From NCBI GenBank assembly GCA_963693085.1, contig OY856411.1:64972001-65036000 (forward strand): a stretch of DNA of 64,000 nucleotides. Reading direction: 5' to 3'. A program made the position numbers and the translations under genes. The notes under the pieces are model-generated. The model worked only from the letters and a program-made list of their open reading frames with translations. It was not told the DNA's origin and ran no database searches. Origin of the DNA: Alisma plantago-aquatica. Taxonomy: Eukaryota > Streptophyta > Magnoliopsida > Alismatales > Alismataceae. The stretch's first letter is position 1. Every line of letters starts with the position of its first letter. Of the stretch, positions 22,450 to 34,809 are shown in pieces.

Positions 22450-25400
22450 ACCAAGGTCGTTGGCACTCTAGAACCATTAAATTGTGGTTAACCCATGTTG
22501 ATTCCTATTTTAATAAAATGTTATCCTTGTATATCTATTCGATCTTGCTGGACATACTCATGTATCTACAAGCCTAAAGATGGCAGGAAACCAAAATAGG
22601 GATCAAGCAATCCATGAGTCTGAATACACAAAAAAACTTAAAGCATTAATGACTTTAGAAGAATTAGAGAGGATGGAAAAACTAAATGATGAGGAGTTTC
22701 TTACCTGAAGATACATGGATAATCCACCAAGGAAAGAATCAAAGCACGCTTAGAGGAAGATAGGCTCAAGATGCTAGATGATCTAACCTCTGAGGAGTCA
22801 ACAAGTGATGAAGAACAAATAGGGACCAAGGTCATTGAGTACACACCATCTAAAGAGGTACGGAATCAAAAGAAATGGGTAGCACCTAGACCATATCAAA
22901 AGAGACCTCAGAAGGCAGTCAAGACATCTGTAGAGGGTACATCCATAGAAGCAACTATACCCCCAACAAATGGTGATTGCAAACACTTCCCAGCAAACAT
23001 CACCTGTAATCTACAAGGAGCAACCTGATAATCAATTCTTGGCTAGAGATGAAGAACATAGACAAATATAGTGTGACATGTTCCAAAAGAAGAAGTTCAA
23101 GGCCACCATGTTTGGTGATATGGAGAACCTAGAAAAACTAGGAATATACTATAGGGTGAAATAGAGTGTGGACCAATTGGAAATTTATAAAATCTTCTTC
23201 AACAAGCAAACCTTGTATGACAAACTCACTTTAGAATTCATGTCCTCACTAAAGAAGTTGCCTATAATAAAAGAAGAAAAGGAAGAGTGTGGGGGAGAGT
23301 ATAATTTATAGGTGTGGATCGTCAAAGAAGAATATACCTTGACTGAAAGGTGGCTTAATACAATCTTCACCGACTTTGATGAGAAGGCTGAACGAGCTAA
23401 CAAGTCACATAGAGACAGGGATGTCATAGGTTTCCTAACTGATAAAACCCAGGAGAAACTTTCAAGAGACTATGGGTAAGGTTGTGGATAGTCAAAGGGT
23501 GATATGATGCTCTCATGCTTCATGTGGATAGTACACAAGATCTTCACCAACGTGTTGACTTTTAGATCAGACACGAGAAATGTGACCAAGCTAGATCTCC
23601 ACGTGTTGTGAAGTATGATAGAAGGGAAGGCCATTAATATAGGAAGGATTCGGGTCGATAAACTAGTTGTAATAGCGGGACCAGAGAGCCCCCATGATTT
23701 TTGTATGGGAGGCCTATTCACCTACATTGTGAACCCACTATGGTACCCCAAAACTCCAAAACATTTCCTATCAGACAAATATTCTACTAGACACCAAGTA
23801 CCTAACCAGTGCCAATGTTTTAGCTGGGTCAAAATAGAACTATTCCTATAGATTTTACAGGATAAAGCATTTTCTAACTCTTCCGTAGATGAGCAATTGT
23901 GACTTTTACAAGCTCGTCTTTCAAGAAGAAGAAATCACAAGAATGATATCTCAACAAAACATGAGCACAAGTAAGATGGCTAAACAAAGAAAGAAGTAGT
24001 CAAAAGATGTGGCCACAAAGAAAACAACAAGGAAGAGGGTAATCATACACATCCTGAAAAGTTGACCACTCAATCACAAACAAAGAAATTCCGTGCACCT
24101 AAGGTGATAGATCTGGATAAAGCTAAGAAAGAATTTCTAAAAAGTCCTACCATCACAAGTAGTGGTTCTTGAATCTAAAGAAATCATCCACGATGAAGCA
24201 GTAGTAAAAGTGGACATCTCAAAAAAAGAAGAATAACCAAATATAACATAGCCTCATGTAATGAAGAACATGAAGAGGCACATAATGGTAGTTGAGCCAA
24301 TGAATATGTGAACATATCAACAGGAAGGTTGCAAGAATAAACCCCTAAAAGGGAGTGACTACAACTTGAGAAAAGCAAGCACCCAATGGGAGAACATGAA
24401 GAATCCATTAAATCAGATGAGGGGGTCATGAAGTGAGTCCCATCATCAGATCAAGGCAACAACAAAGAAAGCCTACCACTTATAAATTCATGGAGATAGG
24501 GGTGGAGATTGATGACCTCCATGAGATTGTCTTGTCCACTTCTCTAAATATATCTAAACTAGCTACAAACATGTCTACACTAACATTACAAGTCCAAAAG
24601 ATAATATTTATTATCCAACCAATACTCATCCTCCCTCAACAAATGCAGTAGTTGGCAGAAAACCAAATGCAAGCTATGCAATCTCTAACTGGAATGAAAA
24701 AAAATTGCCATTCTACATAAAGAACAAGACGATCTACACCAAGGGAACCTACAACTATGAGAGGAAGTGGTGAAGAGGAAGAAAACCACCTCTACCAGCA
24801 GCGGAACGTCCATAAAAAGACAATGAATAGTCACCACTGAACCACCATCTGTAGTACCAGCAAAAATAGATGTGCACCTCCAGGCCGATATGTTGATGGC
24901 TGACCTGCAAACGGGATAGGGGATAATCTTGGATTAAGTAGAAAATTCTAAATGCACCCTTCCACTAGAAGAAGAAGAGTCAAGAGGGACTGATAAGAGC
25001 AAGGGAGTGCCCACTGGGGATGACAATCTTGTCACTTCCCTAGCCTCACCAGGCATTTCGCAAACAATAATAAGGAAAAGGGGCTTGGAGTACTAACAAA
25101 TTAGTGTACCGTACAGTCAAAAAAATCATCAACTCTTACTGAAAATAGAGTAGTAGGCAAGAATGACATAAAGATGAAATCATCAGAAGCAAAGAGGGGG
25201 GGGGTAATAGAAATGGTTGCAGACGTCATGAATAGGCTGGACCCACTTTTCAATTATAGGGCTTCACCTCTATCGACTGACTATGAAAGCTTTATGAATG
25301 AACTGCTACTATATGAGCCTATCACAGGAGGGGTACTCCCCATGTCATTTGAAGTAGAATAGAGAAGATGACACCAGAGACCAATGAAGGAAACTTGGAT

Positions 25401-25700
25401 CATATGTTTGCTGACGCACCTCCAAAGCAAGCAAACCTAGTATTTCCTGACTCACCTGTGAATACTAACTGCAGAGACAATTTGAGTCTGGAAACACCAC
25501 CTCCTCTACCATGTAAGATGACAGACATGGACATTACCTTAGTATTAGGAATGTTGGTACATGGTGTACATGATCTAGCTAACATCCTGGATGATAAGAA
25601 GTCAGGACAAGATGTCATCTATAGCAACAACCAGTACAATTTGATTGGAAGGACATGCATTTAGCTTTTAAACAATAGGAAAATATAAGAATCTTCAAGT
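22450..25700 (+). pseudogene. Decayed element gene, N-terminal and middle part (possible Transposase_32-like segment)
   Basis: The plus strand carries a chain of broken frames starting near 22580 (MAGNQNRDQAIHESEYTKKL). A segment at about 23200-23470 (KLTLEFMSSLKKL, ERWLNTIFTDFDEKAERANK) is followed at about 23610-23760 by IEGKAINIGRIRVDKLVVI and LFTYIVN. The latter resembles, to my reading, the plant 'putative plant transposon protein' domain of Athila-type and related elements. Downstream frames are hydrophilic and unrecognised. Stops such as TAG within Q-rich stretches and several frameshifts show it is dead. LTRs or inverted repeats bounding it were not found. The family assignment is tentative. 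Confidence 0.4.
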
Positions 25701-26210
25701 TCTGTTATAGAAGAGTTTATGTACAGAGATAAAGTCGGTTGGTATTTAGTGCAACTTCCAACCTAGAGGACCATCTATTCAAGCAGAGAAGTGAAATGGC
25801 ATCTATATAAGAAATTTAGGATACTCTCTAAAGAACTAAAGCATTAAAGTTCATTACTATGCCATTCAATTCTTACAATCATTTGCTCTTGATCGTGGTT
25901 AACCTTATAGAAAGAAAAGTAGTCATGTGTAACTTCAGTGTGAAAGACCTAACTTGTAGAAGGATGGTCTTTGACAAACTGGAGCATAGGATGATCCAGG
26001 AAGTCCCAATCTCTCTGAAGAAGTTAAATAAGGAGTCAGCGAGTGGTATCATCCGAATTGGAAAGAAATCTATATCGACTACAGCATACCCCAGGAAAAG
26101 AAAAACTCAGAGATTAGTACTTTCATAGAACTGAGAATGATAGAACCCATCAATAGAGGAATCCCACTGGAGAAAATTTTCAATTAAGATTTATGCACTA
26201 AGAGGAAAAT
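25701..26210 (+). pseudogene. Short unrecognised coding remnant
   Basis: The frame at 25859-26128 (MPFNSYNHLLLIVVNLIERK..., then a Lys-rich tail) probably belongs to the same decayed gene, given its strand and composition. No family is recognised. It is followed by a tandem duplication. Confidence 0.25.
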
Positions 26211-26486
26211 ATGTCATGGAAATAATACATGATAGGATATTCTTCTACGACACACAAATGGTTGATACATCAAGGAGAATGTATTCAATGATTCCCAACC
26301 TGTGATAACCCCTTGAAGAAAAGAGCTGAGAAAACTTAAAGAAGCAACATGTCATGGAAATAATACATGATAGGATATTCTTCTACGACACACAAATGGT
26401 TGATACATCAAGGAGAATGTATTCAATGATTCCCAACCTGTGATAACCCCTTGAAGAAAAGAGCTGAGAAAACTTATAGAAGCAAT
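26211..26486 (+). repeat. Direct tandem duplication, 138-bp unit
   Basis: The segment starting ATGTCATGGAAATAATACAT at 26211 is repeated almost perfectly at 26349; each copy runs to GAAAACTTA(A/T)AGAAGCAA. The two copies differ at only about two to three positions, so the duplication is recent relative to the surrounding decay. Confidence 0.92.
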
Positions 26487-26959
26487 ATAAACCTCTGCAT
26501 TTGAAGAAAGATTAGATGTCTCAATAGTCCTACCCTCTCCACCACTACCTCCTTTTACTAAATCTGCACCAATTTTTGCTTCCCATATTCACCCTGAAGC
26601 CTCTCCAACTGGTCCTAAACCTGAATAGAGAATGATAGCACAACAAATTGAAATAATAGTAGAGAAGTAGCTAGAGGAAGAACCCCTTGTCCCATCCAAC
26701 ACCAAGATTACCAAGGAGGAAACTGACACCCGAGATACAAACTCTGACCATGGGGTATAAGTGCACACTGAAGGGGTATAAATTAATAATTAGCCGAAAG
26801 AAGGGTCAATACCTACAGATGTGATCACTCCCACTTTTGAAAACTTTGATGATCTGTCATGTTGTAGATTGTCGGTTGAGTAAATCACCTTCCTCTTGTA
26901 AGCATTAAGGCCACAATAGGATGAGCTCATCGTAGTTTTTGAATGCAAAAACATCTAAA

Positions 26960-27262
26960 TACTACTATCAGGCCTCTACAACATCTTAACAGTTGGATGC
27001 TACATGACTGTAAATGTCGTGACAACTTGTCAGTTACTCTTGGCTGATGACTTTCTTGATGTATATATGTCATTCTAAGAAATAGTGGGGGATATCATCT
27101 TGAAGAAAGAGTTTGGCGAGATGCAACAACTTACAGAGCACTTATAGTATAACGTCCCTAGATGGATATTTGTGTTGATTCTACACAATAGATATTGGGT
27201 GTTACTATAAGTTAACACAACAAACAAAACATCGATCTTCTACAATATCTTGGATGTTGGGT
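26960..27262 (+). pseudogene. Ulp1-like protease remnant
   Basis: The plus-strand frame reads ...LADDFLDVYMSF, then VPRWIFVLILHNRYWVLL, stop, VNTTNKTSIFYNILD. This matches the central Ulp1/C48 pattern: a strand, then the catalytic His-Trp, a hydrophobic strand, and an Asp after the next strand. Here the His is Tyr (NRYW), a single C-to-T change from CAC, and a TAA interrupts the strand. It is probably the C-terminal end of the decayed gene that starts near 22580. The Gln/Cys part is missing. Confidence 0.5.
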
Positions 27263-30200
27263 TCATTCATAAACACACAATGTAACAAACTGAAAATTCA
27301 ACATATTCTCTTTTTGGCCCTTTCCCAATATTTTGTATCATTTCTATCCTTTTCGGCCTTGATGCTTAAATTGTGGAATTTATAGTGGTTTGGTGAACAT
27401 TTGTTCAATAATTATACCAATGGAAGGGTTTATGCACAAATACCTTTGTGAAATCTTATTTGAGGATCTAAAATGTAAAATCATCGCTTAAGTGGAATAA
27501 TGGTAAATAAATCCATGTCAGAAGTGTAGGCCCCAAACCTTATTTAATGTATTGACTAAGCTTAACTACAATAATTAAGTACTCTAAATATTAATATAAC
27601 CTTGTGAGGCATTTTAAAATCATGATACACGGTTAAGTTTCAAGTTTGGCCCAATTTGGATGTTGTTTGTGCAAGTTATGCAATTTTAAGTACATTATGG
27701 ACTTTTATGCAATTTACCCAATTGGGAGGTTTTCTTTGCAAATTATCACCTGAATTTTAATCCTTATATAATCCCTTACCATTCTTCAAATTTTGAACCA
27801 TGGGGCACCTGGTAGCACCTTGGTTTGAAGGTGTTTCTCTCCAAGGGCATTATAAATGTGTGTGACCCTATAGGTCCCATATTACGTTGGTAGTGAATGT
27901 CCATAACCAATTATGATATCATAAGCAAAGAGTGGTGCCTAGTCACACATCATTTCTACCCAAGTAAATGGAAAGTTGGGGAACAACTTCAACCGAAAAT
28001 CTATGCTTGGTTTTGTAGTGTTTGTATAATTCCTTTGTCTCTGATATCCAGATTGAACTCGAGGCATGGACTATTCGTCCTCTTAAGCACTCAATTTATG
28101 TTTCTTTCTATAGCAGATTGTATGAGACATTTGTAAGCTCAATATCATATATTGACTCACATGTACATGGCCATGCATTTTTTAGTCTCACTGACTCAAG
28201 TGGCTTAGGATATCATACTCCTATAGGAGGGACAAATCCCATCTACATCACTCACAGTCAGTCCCCATGTGTCACAGTCACCCAATCATCACCTTTATGA
28301 TAACCCTTATTTAGGATTATGTTTGATAATGTCAAATCATATCGAACGACATGTGATGAGTGTAATGACTTTAGGTCTAAGAAGTACAATCACCACCATC
28401 ACTATGAGAGCTAACTATGACCACAATAATGATGTTTTCCATGTGTTACTCTCATGGTGGGTCTGTCTGATATATTGTTCTCTAACATATATATGTGTGC
28501 CTGGTTTGATGTCACCATATCATGACTAATGAGGTTCAGTCATCAACCAAAACACACTCCAGTCTTATGTGTTATTGTTGTTTATCAACCTACCACATTA
28601 ACATCCAACTAGGGACATAATGAGAATGTATACTATTAACATCCATATGATCTCATTCTCCAAATTATAAGACATGACTTAGAAGAGGAGTTTGATCTTG
28701 AATGATGATTGGATTGATTACTAAAGAGTTTAGTTATTCAATTCAATCAACAAATCTACTGACTAGACTCCCAACTAACCGATTCATGTGATGAAAGGGT
28801 CGGTTGGAGTGTTAGGTTGATTAGATATTGTATTGGTTGAGTTCTGCACAAACTAGGCTCCAACCAACCAATTTACTGGGTGAGTCGATCAGATCATGGT
28901 CGTGATATGACCGTCTCGTTCTGTGAGATGATTGATTCAAGATGTAATTCAATTGCATCAAGGATTAGTGCTGACGTCATGTGGGACATTCATTGGAATA
29001 GAATTGCCAATTACATATGCGATTGGGAAACATGCAAAATGACTGATTCACTAAGCGAACTGACCGAATTGTATGTGAACCGACCAGTTCGGCACTCACA
29101 GGTTACAAAAATTCAGATCTTCTAGTCCTTTCTGCTCCCACATAGATTGAGAACCCTGACCCAAGCCCCTCCTATAAATAGAGGGGTACTAGGGTCTTCC
29201 TAAGACACACAATTGAGAATCAGTTGCTCTAACGATTGTTGTCCTCTCTGGTTGTAGTAACCATGAGATCCCAACCAAGTCCTACCTGACTAGGGAGGGA
29301 TAGCGAGGGAGAGAACAATTGAGAATCGTTGTGGGAGAACATGTTGGTGACTAGTACATCAACGAGAGGGACAACTCCTTCCTATCTGATCTAGAAGGAT
29401 GATGGGAGTTCTAGGAAGTCTATGTGGACTTCTCTAGAGGTGAGGTGGCCTTTTCACGTTGCTAAGGAAGACAATGTCATCTAGCAGTCTGTGGTGAGGG
29501 GAGTTTCTACAAACAATGACATTCGGGTTTGTTGTCTGTGGAGGAGTTGTAGACGAGTCTAGTACAACTAGAAGACTGTTGCACATCTACAAAGACAAGG
29601 AGTATGCTGCTGGACTTACTCTAGGACCAGGTATATCATCAAAACCTTCATTTCCATTATATAGTTGTTGATGCTATCTGATGGTTTATGTGGAATATGA
29701 CAATATTGTTTTGCCTATGTTGCTTATCCTATCGCCCTATTCTTCAACAATACCTCGACAGGTGAACGATGTGGTTGTATCTCAGGTATTTGTATATGTT
29801 ATGTGATTGAGGATAGATGTAGTTGTACATCGAATGTTAAAGTCTATATACCCTGCTTACTTGAGTTGTGACCTATATACAAAGGATGGACTAGGCTTTT
29901 TTGCATATAGACTATATATGTCACTGCGACTGACTCATATTGACCAAGGGCATACAAGATCTTAGGAGTCTAGCTCTTCTAGATCTTCTATGGCACTAAT
30001 TTTAACTTAGTAGTGGTTAGTTGGAGTCTAAGTGGTATACCTCAAACTCCTCAGGGCTTAAAATAAGATATAATACATTTGTGTAGCATAAATGTTTAGG
30101 GCTAAACACAATTCATGTTGGATGTTTACTCTTGCCTTGTCTCTTGAAGAGAATTCAATTATTAAAATGATGTTTTTATCTATTTCGTTATATAATTGTT

Positions 30201-30784
30201 AATCATGCATGTTGCTATGCCTATCAGTTTAATTGCTTAATATGGTTGAACTACTTAACTTGTTTAAATAATATAATTGGTTGTAATCAATAACCATTAT
30301 TGAGAGTTATACTCTCGATGAGATGTTGGTCTCACCTCATGGGTCACCACATCTTTTTAGGTGATCGTCAATGAAGTCACCATTGTGGTGGTGAAGAAAA
30401 GCAGTAGGAGAAAAAGGTTGGAAAGTTGTTAGTAGAGTCCTACAGTCATCCCTGTACTCTCAGGTCTGGGTAGGGGATGTTTTGTAGATGTTATATATGT
30501 CAGCTCAAGTTTTTGGGTAGTGTGATATGTTTGTATATGGATTGTACATGTGGAATATATCTTTTATATATAGGATGTGGCACATGGCCATTGGACATCC
30601 ATGTAAATACCTGTAATGGCATGTGTTGATCAGCAAGTTGTTGGAGCTTTATGTAATGTTTCTATACATGGTGATAATGTTGAAATCAATTATAATTTAC
30701 CCTTTTTTATGGTGATGTGATTCATTAATAGTTGCTAATGTGTTTTGTTTTGAGTAATCTCATTTAGCATGATGGGATTCTAAG
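27263..30784 (+). repeat. 5' LTR of a Ty3/Gypsy element (left edge not defined)
   Basis: It precedes a primer-binding site at 30785 and contains a promoter-like TATAAATA at 29173. A segment near 30320-30380 (GATGAGATGTTGGTCTCACC, then TTTTTAGGTGATCGTC) is typical of plant Gypsy LTR U5 regions. The partner 3' LTR is absent because the element is truncated at about 40917, so the left boundary cannot be fixed; TGTAACAAACTG near 27281 is one candidate start. Small open frames at 27897-29125 match nothing. Confidence 0.5.
29173..29180 (+). promoter_or_regulatory. TATA box of the Gypsy LTR
   Basis: TATAAATA, followed by GAGGGG and a CT-rich start region. It is about 1.6 kb upstream of the primer-binding site, so the R/U5 part would be long. 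Confidence 0.5.
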
Positions 30785-30797
30785 TTGGCATCAGAGC
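30785..30797 (+). other. Primer-binding site of the Gypsy element
   Basis: TTGGCATCAGAGC is one base away from the tRNA-Met complement TGGTATCAGAGC. It marks the end of the LTR to its left. Confidence 0.6.
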
Positions 30798-30830
30798 TTT
30801 GGATTTGATGAATATACAAGGAATGACTTA

Positions 30831-32500
30831 TGAAAGATCTAGAGCGGGGTAATAGAGCTTTTGGTACTTTTAAAATTTAACTTAAAGCAAAGAAGGAGGA
30901 GGAAACAAGGAAGACACTTCGATGCAGAGTGGTTCCAACCTTTGAATCAAAGGTTGCCAGTTCACTACCCAATTGTTTCTAATTGGGATTTTAAAAGTGA
31001 TTTATTTTATTTATCTCGCACGAATGTTACAAAAAAATACAACCCCCTTCCACTCAAAGTAGCGTTCACCTTGAAGTAGCTTCAAACTCCTTGAAGCATC
31101 CTTCTTGAAGTAACTCAAGAAATTGTGGAGCAGCTTCACCATCTTGAAGTATCTCCACCACCTTGAGATAACCTTCACCTAGAAGTAGCTCCAACCTCCT
31201 TTGAAGCAGCCTTCTTGAAGTAACCTCAAGCAACCTTGGAGTAACCTTCATTTCCTTGAAGTAGCTTCGCCACCTTGAGATAGCCTTCACCTAGAAGTAG
31301 CTCCAACCTCCTTTGAAGAAGCCTTCTTAAAGTAACCTCAAGCACACCTTGGAGCAGCCTTGACTTTGTTGAAATAGCACCAATCAACCTCCTTTCAACA
31401 ACCTCCAACCCTAGGAGTAGTCAAGGAGGACAAATTACAATAAAAAGGAAATATATTGGAAGAAAGAAAGTACTTAACCAATGAAGTACAACACTTTGAT
31501 CCTATATCAAGTGTATATATCTCCTATCCACTTAAGATGGACATAGCTATATGTGGTGTCTAGGAAATTGTAGCTATAGGACACAACTTTAGAGCACAAG
31601 GAATAAGATAGCAAGTGAATCTCAGCTTTGTTGCTCTCTAGAATAGATGTTCAAATGTAGCTTGTATGTTTTAGGTACCTAAGGCCTCTCCTATTCATAG
31701 GGATGGTTTTTAAGTGCTTAGGGACGTTCTAGGGAGTCTCTAGAGTATTTTTAGTGCTCAAATAGCCGTTATATAGAAAGTAGTTGGCTAGCAATGGCTA
31801 ATTTGTTTGTGGTTGGAAGAATAATCCAGAACCCTGCTCGGTCGACAAGTTTGTCGACGGAATGTGTCTCGGTCAAACTTTTCTTCGACTGATCCTGAGT
31901 TTAAGGAAAATGTGTACCAACGTATATTTATAACTCCCAACTCCCAACCACTCGGTCCAAAAATCATAAGCTTTAGACCAAGGTTGGATTTATCGACTAT
32001 ATTTTCGATCGAAACACATTTTAGAGCACAAATATGTAAGGTCTTGAACAATGCTCAGATATTCGACCGAGGTGGTTCTCATCGATAAAGACTTCGACTG
32101 AGGGTGTCGACTAGTTTCTCGACCGAGGATGTTCCTATTTTAGACTTTTGAACCACATATTAAATGTGTGTTCTAATGGATGATAATGACTATAACTACA
32201 TGAGGGATCCTAAGTAAGGGTTGTAAGTGGATTTAGAAGAATTAACGCTTGATTTACATGATATATAAATACTTGTACATTATATCTTTGTACAATTATT
32301 TACATTTGAGTACATTCATGAAAGCATAAACAATTAAGCGCATTCGATCTTCAATTTGTATTGATCTTCAACTTTCCACTTAGTAGGATCTCCTTGTTTC
32401 CTTTAACCCTAAAATACTCAAGTAGAATGTTAAATCCACAAGTATCATATGTTTGTCATGATCAAAACAAAGGGTATGTTAATGTCCAATTCAACCAAGA
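30831..32500 (-). repeat. 3' LTR of the Sirevirus-like element
   Basis: It matches 36637-38317 along its length. Outer end TGAAAGATCTAGAG. Inside, 31080-31420 holds two to three degenerate repeats of about 110 bp built on CCTTGAAGTAGC, CCTAGAAGTAGCTCCAACC and CTTGAAGTAACCTCAAGC. Confidence 0.9.
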
Positions 32501-32501
32501 A

Positions 32502-32514
32502 TCTCCCCCTTTTT
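32502..32514 (-). other. Polypurine tract (plus further copies at 32752, 32821 and 33067)
   Basis: On the minus strand AAAAAGGGGGAGAT stands directly before the 3' LTR, where plus-strand DNA synthesis is primed. Similar G-runs recur at about 32752 (CTCCCCCTTTG on +), 32821 and 33067. Such repeated tracts before the 3' LTR are described for Sireviruses. Confidence 0.7.
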
Positions 32515-33699
32515 GAAGATGACAAACATTCCTAAAATATAAGCAAAATACTTTGAAAATAAATTTGAAAATAAATGAGATTCATACCTACAATAAACCT
32601 GAGATGAACAGGTAATTTGATCTCATAGTATTATGATAATATACCTAAAGAGATTTGGAACATGATATCCATTTCTTATGGAAATTTAGCACCAGTTAAT
32701 GTCAAGACAAGAGATCATGAGACTCATGAGAATAATTTACTTTATTTTATTTCTCCCCCTTTGTCATTTCAGAAAGATAATCATATGTGTAAATCAATAA
32801 GACTTCCTCTTGATTGATTACTCCCCCTTAATTGTTTACTTAAAAAAGAATGTCAAATTTGGTCACAATTCAAAAACTAATATTAATTTCTCAACCATTT
32901 GCAAGCGATGTTAAGCTCTAAAATGATATGAGATTCCTTTAGGCTCATAGTGGAATCGATTAATGTATCTCTAACCAAATATAAGGGATGTTAAGCCCAA
33001 ATTGGTGTAAAGAATCCAATTAAGAGCAAAAATATATGCACATTATATCCAAGAATTTTTGTGAGCCCCCCCTTAATCTCATAATATAAGTGAGTTAAAA
33101 AATACTAAGGTATTTCAAATTATAACCAGCTTTAAAATCAATTGATTAAGTAAAACTATGAGTCAATTTTTATAAGCAATCTTATTTCTTGCACTATTTT
33201 GGTTCAGAAATTTCTCTCATTCTAAGTATCATGATGAGAAAATTACAAATTTAATATACCAGTGTAGGGTGCAAGTGAATGATTTGATTTACAAATAAGC
33301 ATTTTTGTCAGGCTTATTTTTTATCAACCATGACTTCGACCGGGGTGCCCCTCATTCAAACTCCTTGTCGGCCGAGAGGTAGTTCTGCAAATTTCCAATT
33401 AACACAATTTATCTAAAATGATCCAGGATATAACATATTCTTTTATATTAGAATAAGTGACTAACACATGAATGGCCTCAAGTCTAGTCATATCCAAATC
33501 TATTACCTCTCATTCTATCCTTAACCAACCTACCTTTGGTTTGAACTTCTTTTTTATTTTATTTAATCATGCCTATTTCGTTCAAATGAATGTTTTGCCT
33601 TTTGGTCTAGGAGCTGAATCTTATGCATTATATTTGGTAAGCTCATATAGAAATTGTCCAATAATCAACTCTTTTAGGATATGACTAAGTCTTGTTGTG

Positions 33700-34030
33700 T
33701 ATATCATCATTTATTCTTCAAATCTCTTAGACTTATAAATCCTAGATGGTTTTCTAGATGTTGAATATTCTAGGATAAAGCCTTTTTGTGACTTAAGATC
33801 AAATTTGTCTTTACCATCTTTTGTTAAAGATAGAATTCACATAGAGCCAAATAAATTTATGTGAATGAGTTCTAGTGAGAAAGTTTTTAGTTTTGAAAAG
33901 AAATATTACTTTTGCTTTCCTAGAATAAGCAAATTTTAGACTTACCACAAAAATTTAGGTAATGATTATATTCTAAGCAAGTTTCTTATATGAAAAACCT
34001 TCTCATGCCATAAAAAATTCATTGTTTTCA
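33700..34030 (-). pseudogene. Collapsed pol remnant (GAG-pre-integrase and integrase ends)
   Basis: Minus-strand frames recall, in order, a GAG-pre-integrase tail and integrase start (KLKTFSLELIHINLFG, at about 33840-33900), followed at once by an integrase C-terminal motif (KDKFDLKSQKGFILEYSTSR at about 33760-33815). The catalytic core and the whole RT/RNase H that should follow are missing, so a large internal deletion is inferred. Many stops are present. Confidence 0.55.
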
Positions 34031-34809
34031 AATAGTGTCCATAAATTTAAGAGGTTTACAATTATTTTTCCTTTTAATATTTTCCTATGAATCATCACCA
34101 TTGCCATAGTACTTATGATGTAGTTCTTTTACAAACCAACACATTTAAATATTTGTACCAACATTACCTATGACAATATTTTTATCTTTGAAACTTTCTC
34201 CAAATATGACCAATAATGTTACCTTTTCTCCAAGTGTACGGAAATCTTCTTACTTCCGATCATATGCTTGTTAGAGAAATTTCTATAGACCATCCAAACA
34301 TGCAAAGTATGAAAGTTCTAGTCCCCATATAATGGTCCTGTTGGTTAGGATCATTCAAATATTTAGAACAATCTAATATGAAAAGTCCATTCCAGATCAG
34401 AGTCACCAAAGTTAATTGCAATTGGATGATTCTATTTTCAAAAAATGGTTCTGACAGAACTATCTTTGGTTGAACTTTTCTTCGACTGAAAGAATTCACA
34501 ATTGAACTATTTATGGAATGGGAAGATTTTACAGTAAAAACAATGTTGACAGAACTATCTTCGGTCAAACATTTCTTCGATTGGAAGAGATCTCAGTAAA
34601 TCTCTTTGTCAACCGGGATAAAGATCTATGAATTTTTAGTAAGTTCAACATTTCTAATGTAAACAAATTATGCTATAGTTTTTGGATAACAAAATTAACC
34701 TATCAAAACATACAATAACACACAAGTTAAAGTTTATTTTAGTTGAGATAAGACATTATGAGTTTCAAAGTGAAGTTTAGGTCAAATCTCAACTAATATG
34801 TCCAACAAT

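Noticed and set aside
27897..29125. Small plus-strand frames in the Gypsy LTR as host genes
   Set aside because: Short, overlapping, without motifs, and located in LTR-like sequence upstream of a primer-binding site.
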